Translations under genes and position numbers: made by a program
In this document: in pieces, positions 33,054-41,570 of the stretch
How positions within the stretch are numbered: the first letter of the stretch is position 1
Layout: each line of letters starts with the position of its first letter
Source of the DNA: Sphingobium sp. AP50
GTDB taxonomy: Bacteria > Pseudomonadota > Alphaproteobacteria > Sphingomonadales > Sphingomonadaceae
Reading direction: 5' to 3'
NCBI RefSeq assembly: GCF_900109095.1
Contig: NZ_FNYZ01000013.1
Coordinates: 102,254-166,253 of the forward strand
DNA length: 64,000 bases
Notes under the pieces: generated by a model
Seen by the model: the letters and a program-made list of their open reading frames with translations, nothing else
What the model was told of the DNA's origin: nothing
Database searches by the model: none

Positions 33054-33210
33054 ACGCGCCTGCGAAGCGCTCGCGACGCGCCTGCTTCGCCTCACTGACG
33101 CGCCGGTGGGGTGGGAGGTCGCGCGTCTGTGACGCGGTTGTTGCGCGCCTGTTGGGGCATGGCCACGCGCCGGGTGGGCGGGCGTTACGCGCCTGTCGCG
33201 CGTTCGTTTC
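33054..33210. repeat. non-coding array with a 22-base period
   Basis: The motif acgcgcctg or a close variant recurs at 33054, 33076, 33098, 33121, 33143, 33165 and 33187, spaced 22, 22, 23, 22, 22 and 22 bases; a weaker eighth copy begins near 33209. The bases between are not conserved. The period is not a multiple of three, so it is not a coding repeat. It occupies the 499-base gap between thiSG and the LysR gene. Confidence 0.65.
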
Positions 33211-33327
33211 GCACCGGGGTCGGATGAGGGTGAGAGGTGCTGATCGGGGGCCATCGCCCGAGTAGATCAGAGCCGGGGCGAGTAGGACAGGTGGGGTGCT
33301 CATCACCGGTCGGGAGCGGCCTTTTTC

Positions 33328-33448
33328 TCCCCTCCCATTTAGGGAGGGGGCGGGGGTGGGTACGCCGCGCAGCGGCGCTCTTCCGTCGAAAGGTCGGAAG
33401 CTCGCTTCGCTCGCACCCACCCCAACCCCTCCCTTGAAAGGGAGGGGC
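33328..33448. repeat. intergenic repeat bounded by ctccc / gggag palindromes
   Basis: tcccctcccatttagggagggg, then a gggggtggg...cccacccc pair and a final cccctcccttgaaagggagggg. The design matches the 7309-7458 element (outer palindromes, inner gtggg/cccac arms), with a different centre. It is likely a member of the same dispersed family. Confidence 0.6.
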
Positions 33449-33465
33449 TTATATTTTGTAGTGCC

Positions 33466-34356
33466 TCACTCTCCCCTCTCACCCCGCAACTCCAGACGGC
33501 TCGCCCGGTCGAAAATCGCCAGGACCAGCGGGTCGGCTTCGGCGGCGCGGATGGCGGCGTGGAAATCGATGGAGGGCATGGCGGGGGCGCCGGGGACCGG
33601 GAGGAGTGTGCCGTCCGCCAGTTGCTGGCGCGCCATGGGACGGGGGAAGATGCCGATGCCGCCGCCTTCCTGCACGATGTCGATCATGGTGCGGACATTG
33701 TTGCACAGGTTGAGCGGACAATCGGCCAGGTCCGATGCGGCGATCGCGTCCTTCATGATGCGGTAGAGCGGGGACAGGTTGGTGAGCGACCAGATTGGCG
33801 GGCGAGTGGCGCCCATCGTCGCGACGGTGGTGGGGCTGGCGAGCCAGAGCAGGTCGACGCTGCCGATCGGGGCGGTGCGCAGCATCGGATGGGCGATGCG
33901 GCCGGCGGCGAAGGCGATGTCGGCGTGGCCGGAGGCGAGTTGCTGGATCAGGTCTGCGGTCAGGGCGATGTCCACTTCCAGACTGACCTGCGGCAGGTCG
34001 CGGCCCAATTGCGCGACGAAGCCGGGCAGGCAACTGGCCGCCGCAATCTCCCCTGCGCCGATGCGGATGATGCCGGTGGCGCCTGCAATGTCGCTGCACC
34101 CCAGCAACACGCCCTGAAAACGTGCCCAGAGCGGCTCGCTTTCGCGCACCAGTTCGCGCCCGGCGGGGGTGAGTGCCATCGTCCGTCCATCACGCCGGAA
34201 GAGGGCTGTGCCGAGATGATTTTCCAGTTCGCGCACACGGGCGGAAATGGCGGGCTGGGTCGTGTTGAGGCGCGCCGCCGCCGCCGCGAACGTGCCCAGC
34301 CGGGCGATCCAGAGCAGCGTTTCCAAGTGATAGAAGGCGATGCGATTGATAGACAT
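33466..34356 (-). CDS. LysR family transcriptional regulator
   Basis: A 296-residue regulator. The N-terminal winged helix-turn-helix is clear (FYHLETLLWIARLGTFAAAA, then RLNTTQPAISARVRELENHL), and the C-terminal part is a periplasmic-binding-protein-like effector domain starting near residue 90 (GIIRIGAGEIAAASCLPGFV). It is divergent from scoA with an 83-base gap, so it probably controls the CoA-transferase operon, but the inducer is unknown. Confidence 0.92.
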   Translation of the reverse strand: MSINRIAFYHLETLLWIARLGTFAAAAARLNTTQPAISARVRELENHLGTALFRRDGRTMALTPAGRELVRESEPLWARFQGVLLGCSDIAGATGIIRIGAGEIAAASCLPGFVAQLGRDLPQVSLEVDIALTADLIQQLASGHADIAFAAGRIAHPMLRTAPIGSVDLLWLASPTTVATMGATRPPIWSLTNLSPLYRIMKDAIAASDLADCPLNLCNNVRTMIDIVQEGGGIGIFPRPMARQQLADGTLLPVPGAPAMPSIDFHAAIRAAEADPLVLAIFDRASRLELRGERGE

Positions 34357-34439
34357 TGTTTGTGCTTAACCGAAAAAACAAATCATTGGTATTGATTGGT
34401 CGGCCTGCATAGGGTGGCGCGAAATTTCAGGAAGGATGG
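34357..34439. promoter_or_regulatory. divergent LysR / scoA promoter region
   Basis: An 83-base A/T-rich gap between divergent starts. It contains attggtattgattggt (34384-34399) and tgtttgtgc...aaaaaacaaat, either of which could serve as LysR-type half-sites. No clean T-N11-A palindrome stands out. scoA is preceded by ggaaggatgg. Confidence 0.4.
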
Positions 34440-35156
34440 ATGCCGATGGCCAGGAAGCTCTACCCCGATGCCGCGTCTGCGCTGGACGGATTACTGTTCG
34501 ACGGGATGCATCTGTGCGCGGGGGGCTTTGGCCTGTGCGGCATTCCCGAACGGCTGATCGACGCAATCCGCGATTCGGGCGTCAAGGATCTGACCATCGC
34601 CAGCAACAATGCCGGGATCGATGGCGAGGGGCTGGGCAAGCTGCTGCGCACGCGGCAGGTGAAGAAGATGATCTCCTCCTATGTCGGCGAGAATAAGGAG
34701 TTTGAGCGGCAGTTTCTGGCCGGCGAACTGGAGGTGGAATTTTGTCCGCAGGGGACTCTGGCCGAACGATGCCGCGCGGGCGGGGCGGGGATTCCCGGCT
34801 TCTACACCAAGACCGGCGTTGGCACGCAGGTGGCCGAGGGCAAGGAAGTGAAGAGCTTCGACGGGCAGGATTATATATTGGAGCGGGGCATCTTTGCCGA
34901 TGTGGCGATCATCAAGGGGTGGAAGGCCGATGAGAGCGGCAACCTGATCTTCCGCAAGACCGCGCGCAATTTCAACGCGCCGATGGCGACGGCGGCGAAG
35001 ATCTGCATCGCCGAGGTCGAGGAAGTGGTGCCGACGGGTACGCTCGATCCCGATGCGATCCACCTGCCGGGCATTTATGTGAAGCGCATGATCATCGGCG
35101 CGCCCTATGACAAGAAGATCGAGTTTCGCACGACGCGGGCGCGGGAAGCGGCCTGA
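34440..35156 (+). CDS. scoA: 3-oxoacid CoA-transferase subunit A
   Basis: A 238-residue subunit that moves CoA from succinyl-CoA to acetoacetate or another 3-oxoacid, feeding ketone bodies into central metabolism. Diagnostic segments: GGFGLCGIPERLIDAIRDSG, CPQGTLAERCRAGGAGIPGF (oxyanion/CoA region) and FYTKTGVGTQVAEG. ATG at 34440, with 34446 as an alternative. An acid phosphatase gene, rather than scoB, follows directly and overlaps by one base. Confidence 0.94.
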   Translation: MPMARKLYPDAASALDGLLFDGMHLCAGGFGLCGIPERLIDAIRDSGVKDLTIASNNAGIDGEGLGKLLRTRQVKKMISSYVGENKEFERQFLAGELEVEFCPQGTLAERCRAGGAGIPGFYTKTGVGTQVAEGKEVKSFDGQDYILERGIFADVAIIKGWKADESGNLIFRKTARNFNAPMATAAKICIAEVEEVVPTGTLDPDAIHLPGIYVKRMIIGAPYDKKIEFRTTRAREAA

Positions 35157-36025
35157 TGGTCATGACGAAGCGCGCTTTTTCGGCGTTGCTGCTCGCCCCG
35201 CTGGCGGCTTGCGCCACGGTGCCGGCTGCGCCGGTCGCGCCTGCCAATCCGCCGGCGGGGATGCAATATCTCTACGGGTCGGGTGAGGGCGCGGCGATTT
35301 CGGTGCAGGCGTGGAATGCGTTGCTGACCTATGCGGCGGTGACGGTGAAGGCGCGCCCGGTGAATAGCGTGGTGTTGGCGGAGGGGGCCAGTCTGGCCGC
35401 GCCTTCATACGTGCCTTGTGGCGACAAGCCGTTCGCGGCGGTGTTCGACGTTGATGAGACGGTGATGCTGAACACCGGCTTCGAATATCATGATGCCAGG
35501 ACCGGCAAGGGCTATAATCCGGCCGATTGGGATGCGTGGGAAAAGACCGGCGAAGGCGCGGTCGGGCCGGTGCCGGGTGCGGACCATGGGGTCGCGGCGC
35601 TGCGGGCGCTGGGCGTGACGGTGATCTTCAACACCAACCGGTCCGCCGCCAATGCCGATGCGACCGCGCGCGCGATCAGGGCGGCGGGGCTGGGTGAGGC
35701 GGTGCATGGCCAGACGCTGTATCTGAGTGGTGACGACGCCATGGGATCGCGCAAGGATGGTCGCCGCGCGACGATCGCCACCAAATATTGCGTCATCGCC
35801 ATGGGCGGCGATCAGCTGGGCGATTTTTCCGACCTGTTCAACCTGAACAAACCGGCCCCCGGCCCGCGCCGCGCCATGACCATGCAGGCGCCGGTTGCGG
35901 GGCTGTGGGGCAATGGCTGGTTCGTGCTGCCCAACCCCGTTTATGGCAGCGGGCTGGTCGGCGGCTATGACGATCTGTTTCCGATGGACAAAAGGTGGGA
36001 ATTGCCCGCCAAAGCGGAGAAATAA
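35156..36025 (+). CDS. HAD-family acid phosphatase, e(P4)/class C lipoprotein type
   Basis: A 289-residue lipoprotein (AFSALLLAPLAAC, Cys19) of the secreted HAD acid phosphatases such as 5'-nucleotidase e(P4). Motif I with the nucleophile is AAVFDVDETVMLNTGFEYHD; motif II is in TVIFNTNRSAANADATARAI; the later acidic motif is IAMGGDQLGDFSDLFN. Expected activity is removal of phosphate from nucleotides in the periplasm or at the outer membrane. It is wedged between scoA (one-base overlap) and scoB (2-base gap), so it must be part of their transcript. Confidence 0.9.
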   Translation: MVMTKRAFSALLLAPLAACATVPAAPVAPANPPAGMQYLYGSGEGAAISVQAWNALLTYAAVTVKARPVNSVVLAEGASLAAPSYVPCGDKPFAAVFDVDETVMLNTGFEYHDARTGKGYNPADWDAWEKTGEGAVGPVPGADHGVAALRALGVTVIFNTNRSAANADATARAIRAAGLGEAVHGQTLYLSGDDAMGSRKDGRRATIATKYCVIAMGGDQLGDFSDLFNLNKPAPGPRRAMTMQAPVAGLWGNGWFVLPNPVYGSGLVGGYDDLFPMDKRWELPAKAEK

Positions 36026-36027
36026 GG

Positions 36028-36663
36028 ATGCCCTGGACTCGTGACGAGATGGCCGCGCGGGCGGCGAAGGAATTGCAGGACGGTTTCTATGTGAATCTGG
36101 GCATCGGCATCCCGACGCTGGTGGCGAACCATATTCCCGATGGCGTGGAAGTAACGCTCCAGTCCGAAAATGGCATGCTGGGCATCGGCCCTTTTCCCTA
36201 TGAGGGTGAGGAGGATGCGGACCTGATCAATGCAGGCAAGCAGACGATCAGCGAATTGCCGCAGACCGCCTATTTCTCCAGCGCGGACAGTTTCGCGATG
36301 ATCCGTGGCGGGCATATCGACCTGACCGTGCTGGGCGCGATGGAAGTCGCGGAAAATGGCGACATCGCCAACTGGATGATCCCCGGCAAGATGATCAAGG
36401 GCATGGGCGGCGCGATGGATCTGGTCGCGGGCGTCAAGAAGATCATCGTGGTGATGGAGCATACGTCGAAAAATGGCGAGGCGAAGTTCATTCCCGAATG
36501 CACCCTGCCGCTGACGGGCAAGAATGTGGTCGACATGATCGTCACCGACCTGTGCGTATTCCAGCGTCCGGATCATGACAGCCCATTCAAGCTGGTGGAA
36601 CTGGCACCGGGCGTGACGGCGGAGGAAGTCGCTGCTAAGACGACCGCCCATTATAGCAGCTAA
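36028..36663 (+). CDS. scoB: 3-oxoacid CoA-transferase subunit B
   Basis: A 211-residue partner of ScoA. The catalytic glutamate that forms the glutamyl-CoA thioester is in LQSENGMLGIGPFPYEGEED. The GFYVNLGIGIPTLVANHIPD segment near the N-terminus and GKMIKGMGGAMDLVAGVKK are characteristic. ATG at 36028 is preceded by ataagg. The order scoA-phosphatase-scoB is unusual, as the two subunits are normally adjacent. Confidence 0.95.
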   Translation: MPWTRDEMAARAAKELQDGFYVNLGIGIPTLVANHIPDGVEVTLQSENGMLGIGPFPYEGEEDADLINAGKQTISELPQTAYFSSADSFAMIRGGHIDLTVLGAMEVAENGDIANWMIPGKMIKGMGGAMDLVAGVKKIIVVMEHTSKNGEAKFIPECTLPLTGKNVVDMIVTDLCVFQRPDHDSPFKLVELAPGVTAEEVAAKTTAHYSS

Positions 36664-36672
36664 GGGCAATCC

Positions 36673-37113
36673 ATGAGCCTCGACGGCACGTATGACGACG
36701 CCAATATCTTTGCCCTGATCCTTCAGGGCAAAATCCCGTCGACGAAGCTCTATGAGGATGACACGACCTTCGCCTTCCTCGACATCATGCCGCAGACGCG
36801 GGGGCATGCGCTGGTCATTTCCAAATGGTCCAAGGCGCGCAACCTGCTGGAGATGGAAGACGAAGCGCTGGGCCAGGTGATGGCGACCACCAAGAAGGTC
36901 GCCACCGCCATTCGCAAGGCGCTGAACCCCGACGGCATCCAGATCGCCCAGTTCAACGGGGCGCCGGCCGGGCAGACGATTTTCCACCTGCATGTCCATA
37001 TCCTGCCGCGCTGGGAGGGGGACCCCAAGGGATTCGCCGCCCATGGCGCGGGGGCACAAGCGGACAAGGATGATTTACAGGCGCTGGCCGACGAGATTCG
37101 CGCGCAATTCTGA
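36673..37113 (+). CDS. HIT family hydrolase
   Basis: A 146-residue histidine-triad nucleotide hydrolase. Catalytic triad: FHLHVHILPRWEGDP (His-x-His-x-His). The N-terminal IFALILQGKIPSTKLYEDDT and IMPQTRGHALVIS are typical of Hint/HinT proteins, which hydrolyse adenosine phosphoramidates or acyl-AMP. It lies 9 bases after scoB, probably at the end of that operon. Confidence 0.94.
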   Translation: MSLDGTYDDANIFALILQGKIPSTKLYEDDTTFAFLDIMPQTRGHALVISKWSKARNLLEMEDEALGQVMATTKKVATAIRKALNPDGIQIAQFNGAPAGQTIFHLHVHILPRWEGDPKGFAAHGAGAQADKDDLQALADEIRAQF

Positions 37114-37170
37114 TGGCGCTTTCCTTCGAAAACAGCCTGTCGGCCAACAGTCTATTGGACAGGCGCTGAC

Positions 37171-38466
37171 ATGGCTTTGCGTCCCTTCCAGGCGCCCGGC
37201 GCCCGGCTGGCCCTGCTGTCCAAGCGCGCCAGCACGCACTTCGTTGGCGCGCGCGGCGAGAGCGAGGTCATATTGGATGTGTCGCGCCTGTTGTCGCGCG
37301 CCTTCCATCCCGCGCCGACCGGGATCGACCGGGTCGAATATGTTTATGCCCGCGAGTTGCTGGAGCGGATTCCCGACCGGCTGGCCTTTGCGGCGGTGCA
37401 TCCGGCCGGGGGCTATTATGGGCGGTTGAGCAGCGCGGCGATGCGGCAATTTCTGGCCTTCACGGCGGCGAAATGGCGCAATGCGCGGTCGACCGATGCG
37501 GGGGAGGGCAAGGCGGCGGTGATCCGCCATATGTTCGCCACGCGGCCGCGCCCGGTGCCGCGCGCGACGGGGCCGCGCATCTATCTGCAGGTGTCGCCGC
37601 ATCATCTGGATGATGAGGCGCAGGTTGGTGCGATCCTGCGGGCCGAGGGCGCGAAGCTGGTGACGCTGGTACATGACGTCATTCCGCTGAGCCACCCCGA
37701 ATTCGCCCGGCCGCAAGGGGCGGACGAGCATCTGAAGCGGGTGCGCACGATCGACCGCTATGCCAGCGGGATCATCGGCAACAGTCAGGCGACGATCGAC
37801 GCGCTGGCGCCGCATATGCGGCGCGGGCTGGACGGGCGGGCGATTCGTGTCGCCCATTTCGGCGCGGACCCGGCCGATATCTTTTCCAACCGGCATGATG
37901 ATGTGCCGGAGCGGCCCTACTTCATCTATATTTCCACGATCGAGCCGCGGAAGAATCATCTGTTGCTGCTCAACATCTGGCGGCGGCTGGTCGACCGGCT
38001 GGGCGATGCGGCGCCGGTGCTTGTGCTGGTGGGGCGGCGCGGCTGGGAAAATGAGAATGTCATCGACATGCTGGAGCGCGGCGAGGCGCTGCGTGGCCAT
38101 GTGATAGAGGCGGGCGAAGTGTCCGATAATCGGATGCAGGCGCTGGTGGCGCAGGCGCGGGCGATGCTGATGCCGTCCTTCATCGAAGGATTCGGCATGC
38201 CGGTGGTCGAGGCCCTGACGGCGGGCGTGCCGGTGATATGCAGCGATATCATCGCCCATCGCGAGGTGGGAGGCGATGCGCCCGATTATCTCGATCCGCT
38301 CGACGGCATCGGCTGGATGCGCGCAATCGAGGCCTATAGTTGCGCGGATTCACCGGAGCGGGTGGCGCAACTGGGCCGGATCGCGGCCTGGCGCGCGCCG
38401 ACATGGCGGGACTATTTCGATATTATCGGTGAACTGATCGAAGAAGTAACAGCCTCTGTTTCTTGA
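37171..38466 (+). CDS. glycosyltransferase, family 4 type
   Basis: A 431-residue retaining GT-B enzyme, first gene of the surface-polysaccharide locus. The N-terminal domain starts with VILDVSRLLSRAFHPAPTGI (the TGIDRV pattern shared with the 59300 enzyme). The C-terminal GT4 domain has FIYISTIEPRKNHLLLLNIW, FIEGFGMPVVEALTAGVPVI (the E-x7-E signature) and SDIIAHREVGGDAP. The donor cannot be told; GDP-mannose from the nearby ManC is a candidate. No signal peptide, so cytoplasmic. Confidence 0.88.
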   Translation: MALRPFQAPGARLALLSKRASTHFVGARGESEVILDVSRLLSRAFHPAPTGIDRVEYVYARELLERIPDRLAFAAVHPAGGYYGRLSSAAMRQFLAFTAAKWRNARSTDAGEGKAAVIRHMFATRPRPVPRATGPRIYLQVSPHHLDDEAQVGAILRAEGAKLVTLVHDVIPLSHPEFARPQGADEHLKRVRTIDRYASGIIGNSQATIDALAPHMRRGLDGRAIRVAHFGADPADIFSNRHDDVPERPYFIYISTIEPRKNHLLLLNIWRRLVDRLGDAAPVLVLVGRRGWENENVIDMLERGEALRGHVIEAGEVSDNRMQALVAQARAMLMPSFIEGFGMPVVEALTAGVPVICSDIIAHREVGGDAPDYLDPLDGIGWMRAIEAYSCADSPERVAQLGRIAAWRAPTWRDYFDIIGELIEEVTASVS

Positions 38467-38515
38467 TTTTCCTGTGAGACACTCACATGGATAGGCGACG
38501 ATGGAGGACAAGGCC

Positions 38516-38605
38516 ATGGCCCGTGCAGGGGCTGCATCCGGCACCATGATCGACGCCGCGCGATGCGGACGGACAGCGCTGTCGGCATGCGTCGGTCAGC
38601 CATGA
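38516..38605 (+). CDS. possible 29-codon leader peptide before kpsC
   Basis: ATG at 38516 is preceded by atggaggacaaggcc, the best ribosome site in this gap, and encodes MARAGAASGTMIDAARCGRT plus nine residues. Its TGA overlaps the ATG at 38602 chosen for kpsC (ATGA). The kpsC start has no ribosome site of its own, so translation may be coupled through this ORF. No known family; the evidence is only positional. Confidence 0.35.
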   Translation: MARAGAASGTMIDAARCGRTALSACVGQP

Positions 38606-40230
38606 CGGCTGCGCCCTTCCTGCGATCGCCGCCTTTTGCCGGTATCGCGCCGTCGGTGGCGGCGATCAGCGTTTCGGATAGTGATGTCGCGGCAGAGCCG
38701 GTCGACGATGCGCTGATCGCGCGAATCGCGCAGGCGCGGGTTGGTGGCGACTTTTGGGGCGATCGGCCGACGGGTGTGCGATTGCTGTTGCGCGCGGGCG
38801 TGCCGGTTTCGGGCCATGCGCTGGAAGGGTTGCTGCCGCAGGAAATCGGTATCCTACCCGGTGGTGGCGCTAGCGCGGTGCAGGGGCGGATGCTGCCGGC
38901 TGGTTGCGATCCCTGGGCGCTGGTGGCGCAGGCGCGTGCGGTTCATGCAGCGCCTGACGACGAACTGGCGCTGATCGCCGGGCTGCTGGACGTGCCGGTA
39001 TTCGGCGCGGATGGCGAGCCGGTCGATCCCGCGAGGCTGCGTGCGGAGCTGCGGACGCGGATCGGCGCTGTCCGCTATCGCGATTGCTTTACCGGTGCGC
39101 CGGTCGATGCGGCGCAGGCGGTCGAGCAGCTGGCCGACTGGCGACGGCATATGGAAGGCAATCGCGGCATCGTGGCGGCCAGCGGCATGGCCTTCTGGAA
39201 GCGCGAAGCGATTCGCCATTTTCTGTGGGATGGGCGAAGTGCGCCACCCTTCCTGTCGGCCGTTCGGGGCATGCGGCGGGCGCGACAGCAGGGCGGGGCG
39301 CTGGCGATCTGGCCATCGCGCGTGCCGCCGACCTTGCCGCAGGATGCCGCCGCGCAGGGGGTGACGGTCGCGCGGGTCGAGGATGGTTTCCTGCGGTCGC
39401 GAGGTCTGGGCGCGGCGCTGCATCCGCCCGGTTCGGTCGTCGTCGATCGCAGTGGCATCTATTATAATGCGCGGCGGCCGAGCGATCTGGAAAGTCTGCT
39501 GGCCAATCATGAGTTTCCGCCGGCGCTGGTCGACCGGGCGCGGCGGTTGCGCACCCGCATCTGCGCGGCGGGCATGACCAAATATGGGCCGGAGGCGGGC
39601 GAGATGATCGGCCTGCCCAAGGGGCGGCGCACGGTGCTGGCCGTGGGGCAGGTGGATGATGACCTGTCGGTGCGGCTGGGCGGTGGCGGCGTCGATGGCA
39701 ATCTGGATTTTCTGGCGCGGGTGCGCCGGGCCGAGCCGGACGCCTGGATCGTCTATCGCCCGCATCCCGACGTGCAGGCCGGGCATCGCAAGGGACATCT
39801 GCCAGACGCGGCGGTGCTGGCCCATGCCGATGCGATCGACACCGGCGCGCCGCTGATGGAGCTGGTGCAAACGGTGGACGAAGTGCATGTCCTGTCGTCC
39901 CTGACCGGGTTCGAGGCGCTGATGCGGGGCCGTTCCGTAACGGTGCATGGCATGCCATTTTATGCAGGATGGGGGCTGACCCGCGACCTGGCGAAATCGA
40001 CTGGTCGCCGTGGCCGTCAACTCACCGTGGATCAGCTTGTGGCGGCGGCACTCATTCTCTATCCTCGCTATATCGATCCCGTTACGCGATTGCCCTGTGG
40101 TCCTGAAATCATGGTGGACCGGTTGGCGAACGGATCGATGCCGCCGGTGACGTTTCTGATCCGGCTACGGATGCTACAGGGGAAGTTGCGCCGATTTATG
40201 ACTTTGTCCGCCGAGTTCCTTCATGGCTGA
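38602..40230 (+). CDS. kpsC: capsule polysaccharide biosynthesis protein KpsC-like (one Kdo-transferase unit)
   Basis: A 542-residue cytoplasmic protein. KpsC with KpsS builds the poly-Kdo linker joining group 2 capsules to lipid. The hallmark ARVEDGFLRSRGLGAALHPP, GIYYNARRPSDLE, VLAVGQVDDDLSVRLGGG and IVYRPHPDVQAGHRKGH are present once, from about residue 215 on, followed by HVLSSLTGFEALMRGRSVTV. Full KpsC has two such halves and ~675 residues; here the first ~200 residues lack the motif set. Start uncertain: 38587 and 38563 are alternatives. It overlaps kpsS by 8 bases. Confidence 0.88.
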   Translation: MTAAPFLRSPPFAGIAPSVAAISVSDSDVAAEPVDDALIARIAQARVGGDFWGDRPTGVRLLLRAGVPVSGHALEGLLPQEIGILPGGGASAVQGRMLPAGCDPWALVAQARAVHAAPDDELALIAGLLDVPVFGADGEPVDPARLRAELRTRIGAVRYRDCFTGAPVDAAQAVEQLADWRRHMEGNRGIVAASGMAFWKREAIRHFLWDGRSAPPFLSAVRGMRRARQQGGALAIWPSRVPPTLPQDAAAQGVTVARVEDGFLRSRGLGAALHPPGSVVVDRSGIYYNARRPSDLESLLANHEFPPALVDRARRLRTRICAAGMTKYGPEAGEMIGLPKGRRTVLAVGQVDDDLSVRLGGGGVDGNLDFLARVRRAEPDAWIVYRPHPDVQAGHRKGHLPDAAVLAHADAIDTGAPLMELVQTVDEVHVLSSLTGFEALMRGRSVTVHGMPFYAGWGLTRDLAKSTGRRGRQLTVDQLVAAALILYPRYIDPVTRLPCGPEIMVDRLANGSMPPVTFLIRLRMLQGKLRRFMTLSAEFLHG

Positions 40231-41506
40231 AATGCCATCCAAGACATTCCTGTTTCTGCAAGGGCCGCACGGCCCCTATTTCGCGATGCTGGCACAGGCG
40301 CTGCGCGACCGGGGCCATCAGGCGCTGCGCATCAACATCAATGGCGGCGACAAGATCGACTGGCCGGGCGAGGCGACCGACTATCGCGGCACCTTTCGCA
40401 ACTGGCCGCTCTTCTTCGACGATTTCGTCGTCAATCAGGGTGTGACCGATCTGGTCCTCTATGGTGACTGTCGACCCTATCATGCATCGGCGCATGGCAT
40501 GGCGCGGTTGCGCGATGTGCGCGTGCATGTGGTGGAGGAAGGCTATATCCGGCCGGACTTCCTGACATTGCAGGATGACGGGGTGAACGGCAATTCGACC
40601 CTGCCGCTGGATGCCCAATGGTATCGGGATCAGGCGCAGGATCTGTCGGACGGCGGCGAAGAGGCGCTGCCGCGCGTGCCCTCCACCTTCCGCAATCGTG
40701 CGCGCAACACCATGCGCAACGGATTGGCATCGGCGCTGATGCGGCCTTATTTCCCTTTCTACACCACGCATCGGCCGCACAGTTTCCTGATGGAATCGGT
40801 GGCCTGGTGCTGGAAGCTGGTGCGGCGCAAAAGCTATGACCGGCGGTCGCGCGAGGAATGGGAGAAGGTCAAGGACCAGCCCTATTTCACGCTGCCGTTG
40901 CAGCTCAATTCCGATTATCAGATCCGCATCCATTCGCCCTTCGGCAATATGCGGGCGGCATTGCGCTTCGTGATCAAGAGCTTCGCCCGGCACGCGCCCG
41001 AGGGCGTGTCGCTGGTGGTGAAGCGCCATCCGCTCGATCCGGGGCTGGTCGGCTGGAACGGGCTGACGCGGCGACTGGCCCGCCATTATGGCGTGGCGGA
41101 CCGGGTCATCTATCTGGCGGACTGGGACATTGCCGAAGTGGTGGACAAGTCGCTGGGCGTCGTGACGGTCAACAGCACGGTCGGGACGCTGGCGCTGAAC
41201 AGCGGCAAGTCCGTGATGGTGCTGGGCCATGCGGTCTACAAGATTCCCGGCGTGGTCCATGGCACGGGGCTGGACGATTTCTGGAGTGCGCCGCATCAAC
41301 CGGACATGGGGCTTTATGCCGCGTTCAAGCGGGTGCTGATCGACCGTTGCCTGATCCGTGGTGGTCTGTTGAGCGATGAAGGATTGGAATTGCTGGTGGC
41401 CAATGCGGTCGAGCGGCTGACCCGCCCTGATCGCATCGGGCAGGGGGTAATGGAATTTCCGCTCCGTTCCGCCAGCAATGGTCGGCTGAGCCTGCTGGCC
41501 AGCTGA
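40223..41506 (+). CDS. kpsS: capsule polysaccharide export/biosynthesis protein KpsS-like
   Basis: A 427-residue protein. KpsS adds the first Kdo to lyso-phosphatidylglycerol in group 2 capsules. Diagnostic stretches: FLFLQGPHGPYFAMLAQALR at the N-terminus, INGGDKIDWPGEATDYRGTF, VHVVEEGYIRPDFLTLQDDG, VVKRHPLDPGLVGWN and VTVNSTVGTLALNSGKSVMV. It overlaps kpsC and has 64 bases before manC. The close kpsC-kpsS pairing supports the assignment. Confidence 0.92.
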   Translation: MAEMPSKTFLFLQGPHGPYFAMLAQALRDRGHQALRININGGDKIDWPGEATDYRGTFRNWPLFFDDFVVNQGVTDLVLYGDCRPYHASAHGMARLRDVRVHVVEEGYIRPDFLTLQDDGVNGNSTLPLDAQWYRDQAQDLSDGGEEALPRVPSTFRNRARNTMRNGLASALMRPYFPFYTTHRPHSFLMESVAWCWKLVRRKSYDRRSREEWEKVKDQPYFTLPLQLNSDYQIRIHSPFGNMRAALRFVIKSFARHAPEGVSLVVKRHPLDPGLVGWNGLTRRLARHYGVADRVIYLADWDIAEVVDKSLGVVTVNSTVGTLALNSGKSVMVLGHAVYKIPGVVHGTGLDDFWSAPHQPDMGLYAAFKRVLIDRCLIRGGLLSDEGLELLVANAVERLTRPDRIGQGVMEFPLRSASNGRLSLLAS

Positions 41507-41570
41507 TCCCCGCGCCGCATCCGGCAATATTCACCGCGAAATATTTACGTCTTCGCTTTAAGGGCTGTTC

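Noticed and set aside
33054..33210. CRISPR array
   Set aside because: The conserved part is only ~9 bases and the whole step 22 bases; CRISPR repeats are longer with uniform 30-40-base spacers, and no cas gene is present.
31413..33254. Very long minus-strand frame extending upstream of aroQ
   Set aside because: It runs antisense to the well-supported thiS-thiG gene and has no family-like content beyond the aroQ part.
33025..33420. Minus-strand ORF across the 22-base array
   Set aside because: Arg/Pro/Ala-rich composition follows from GC-rich repeats; no domain and no good ribosome site.
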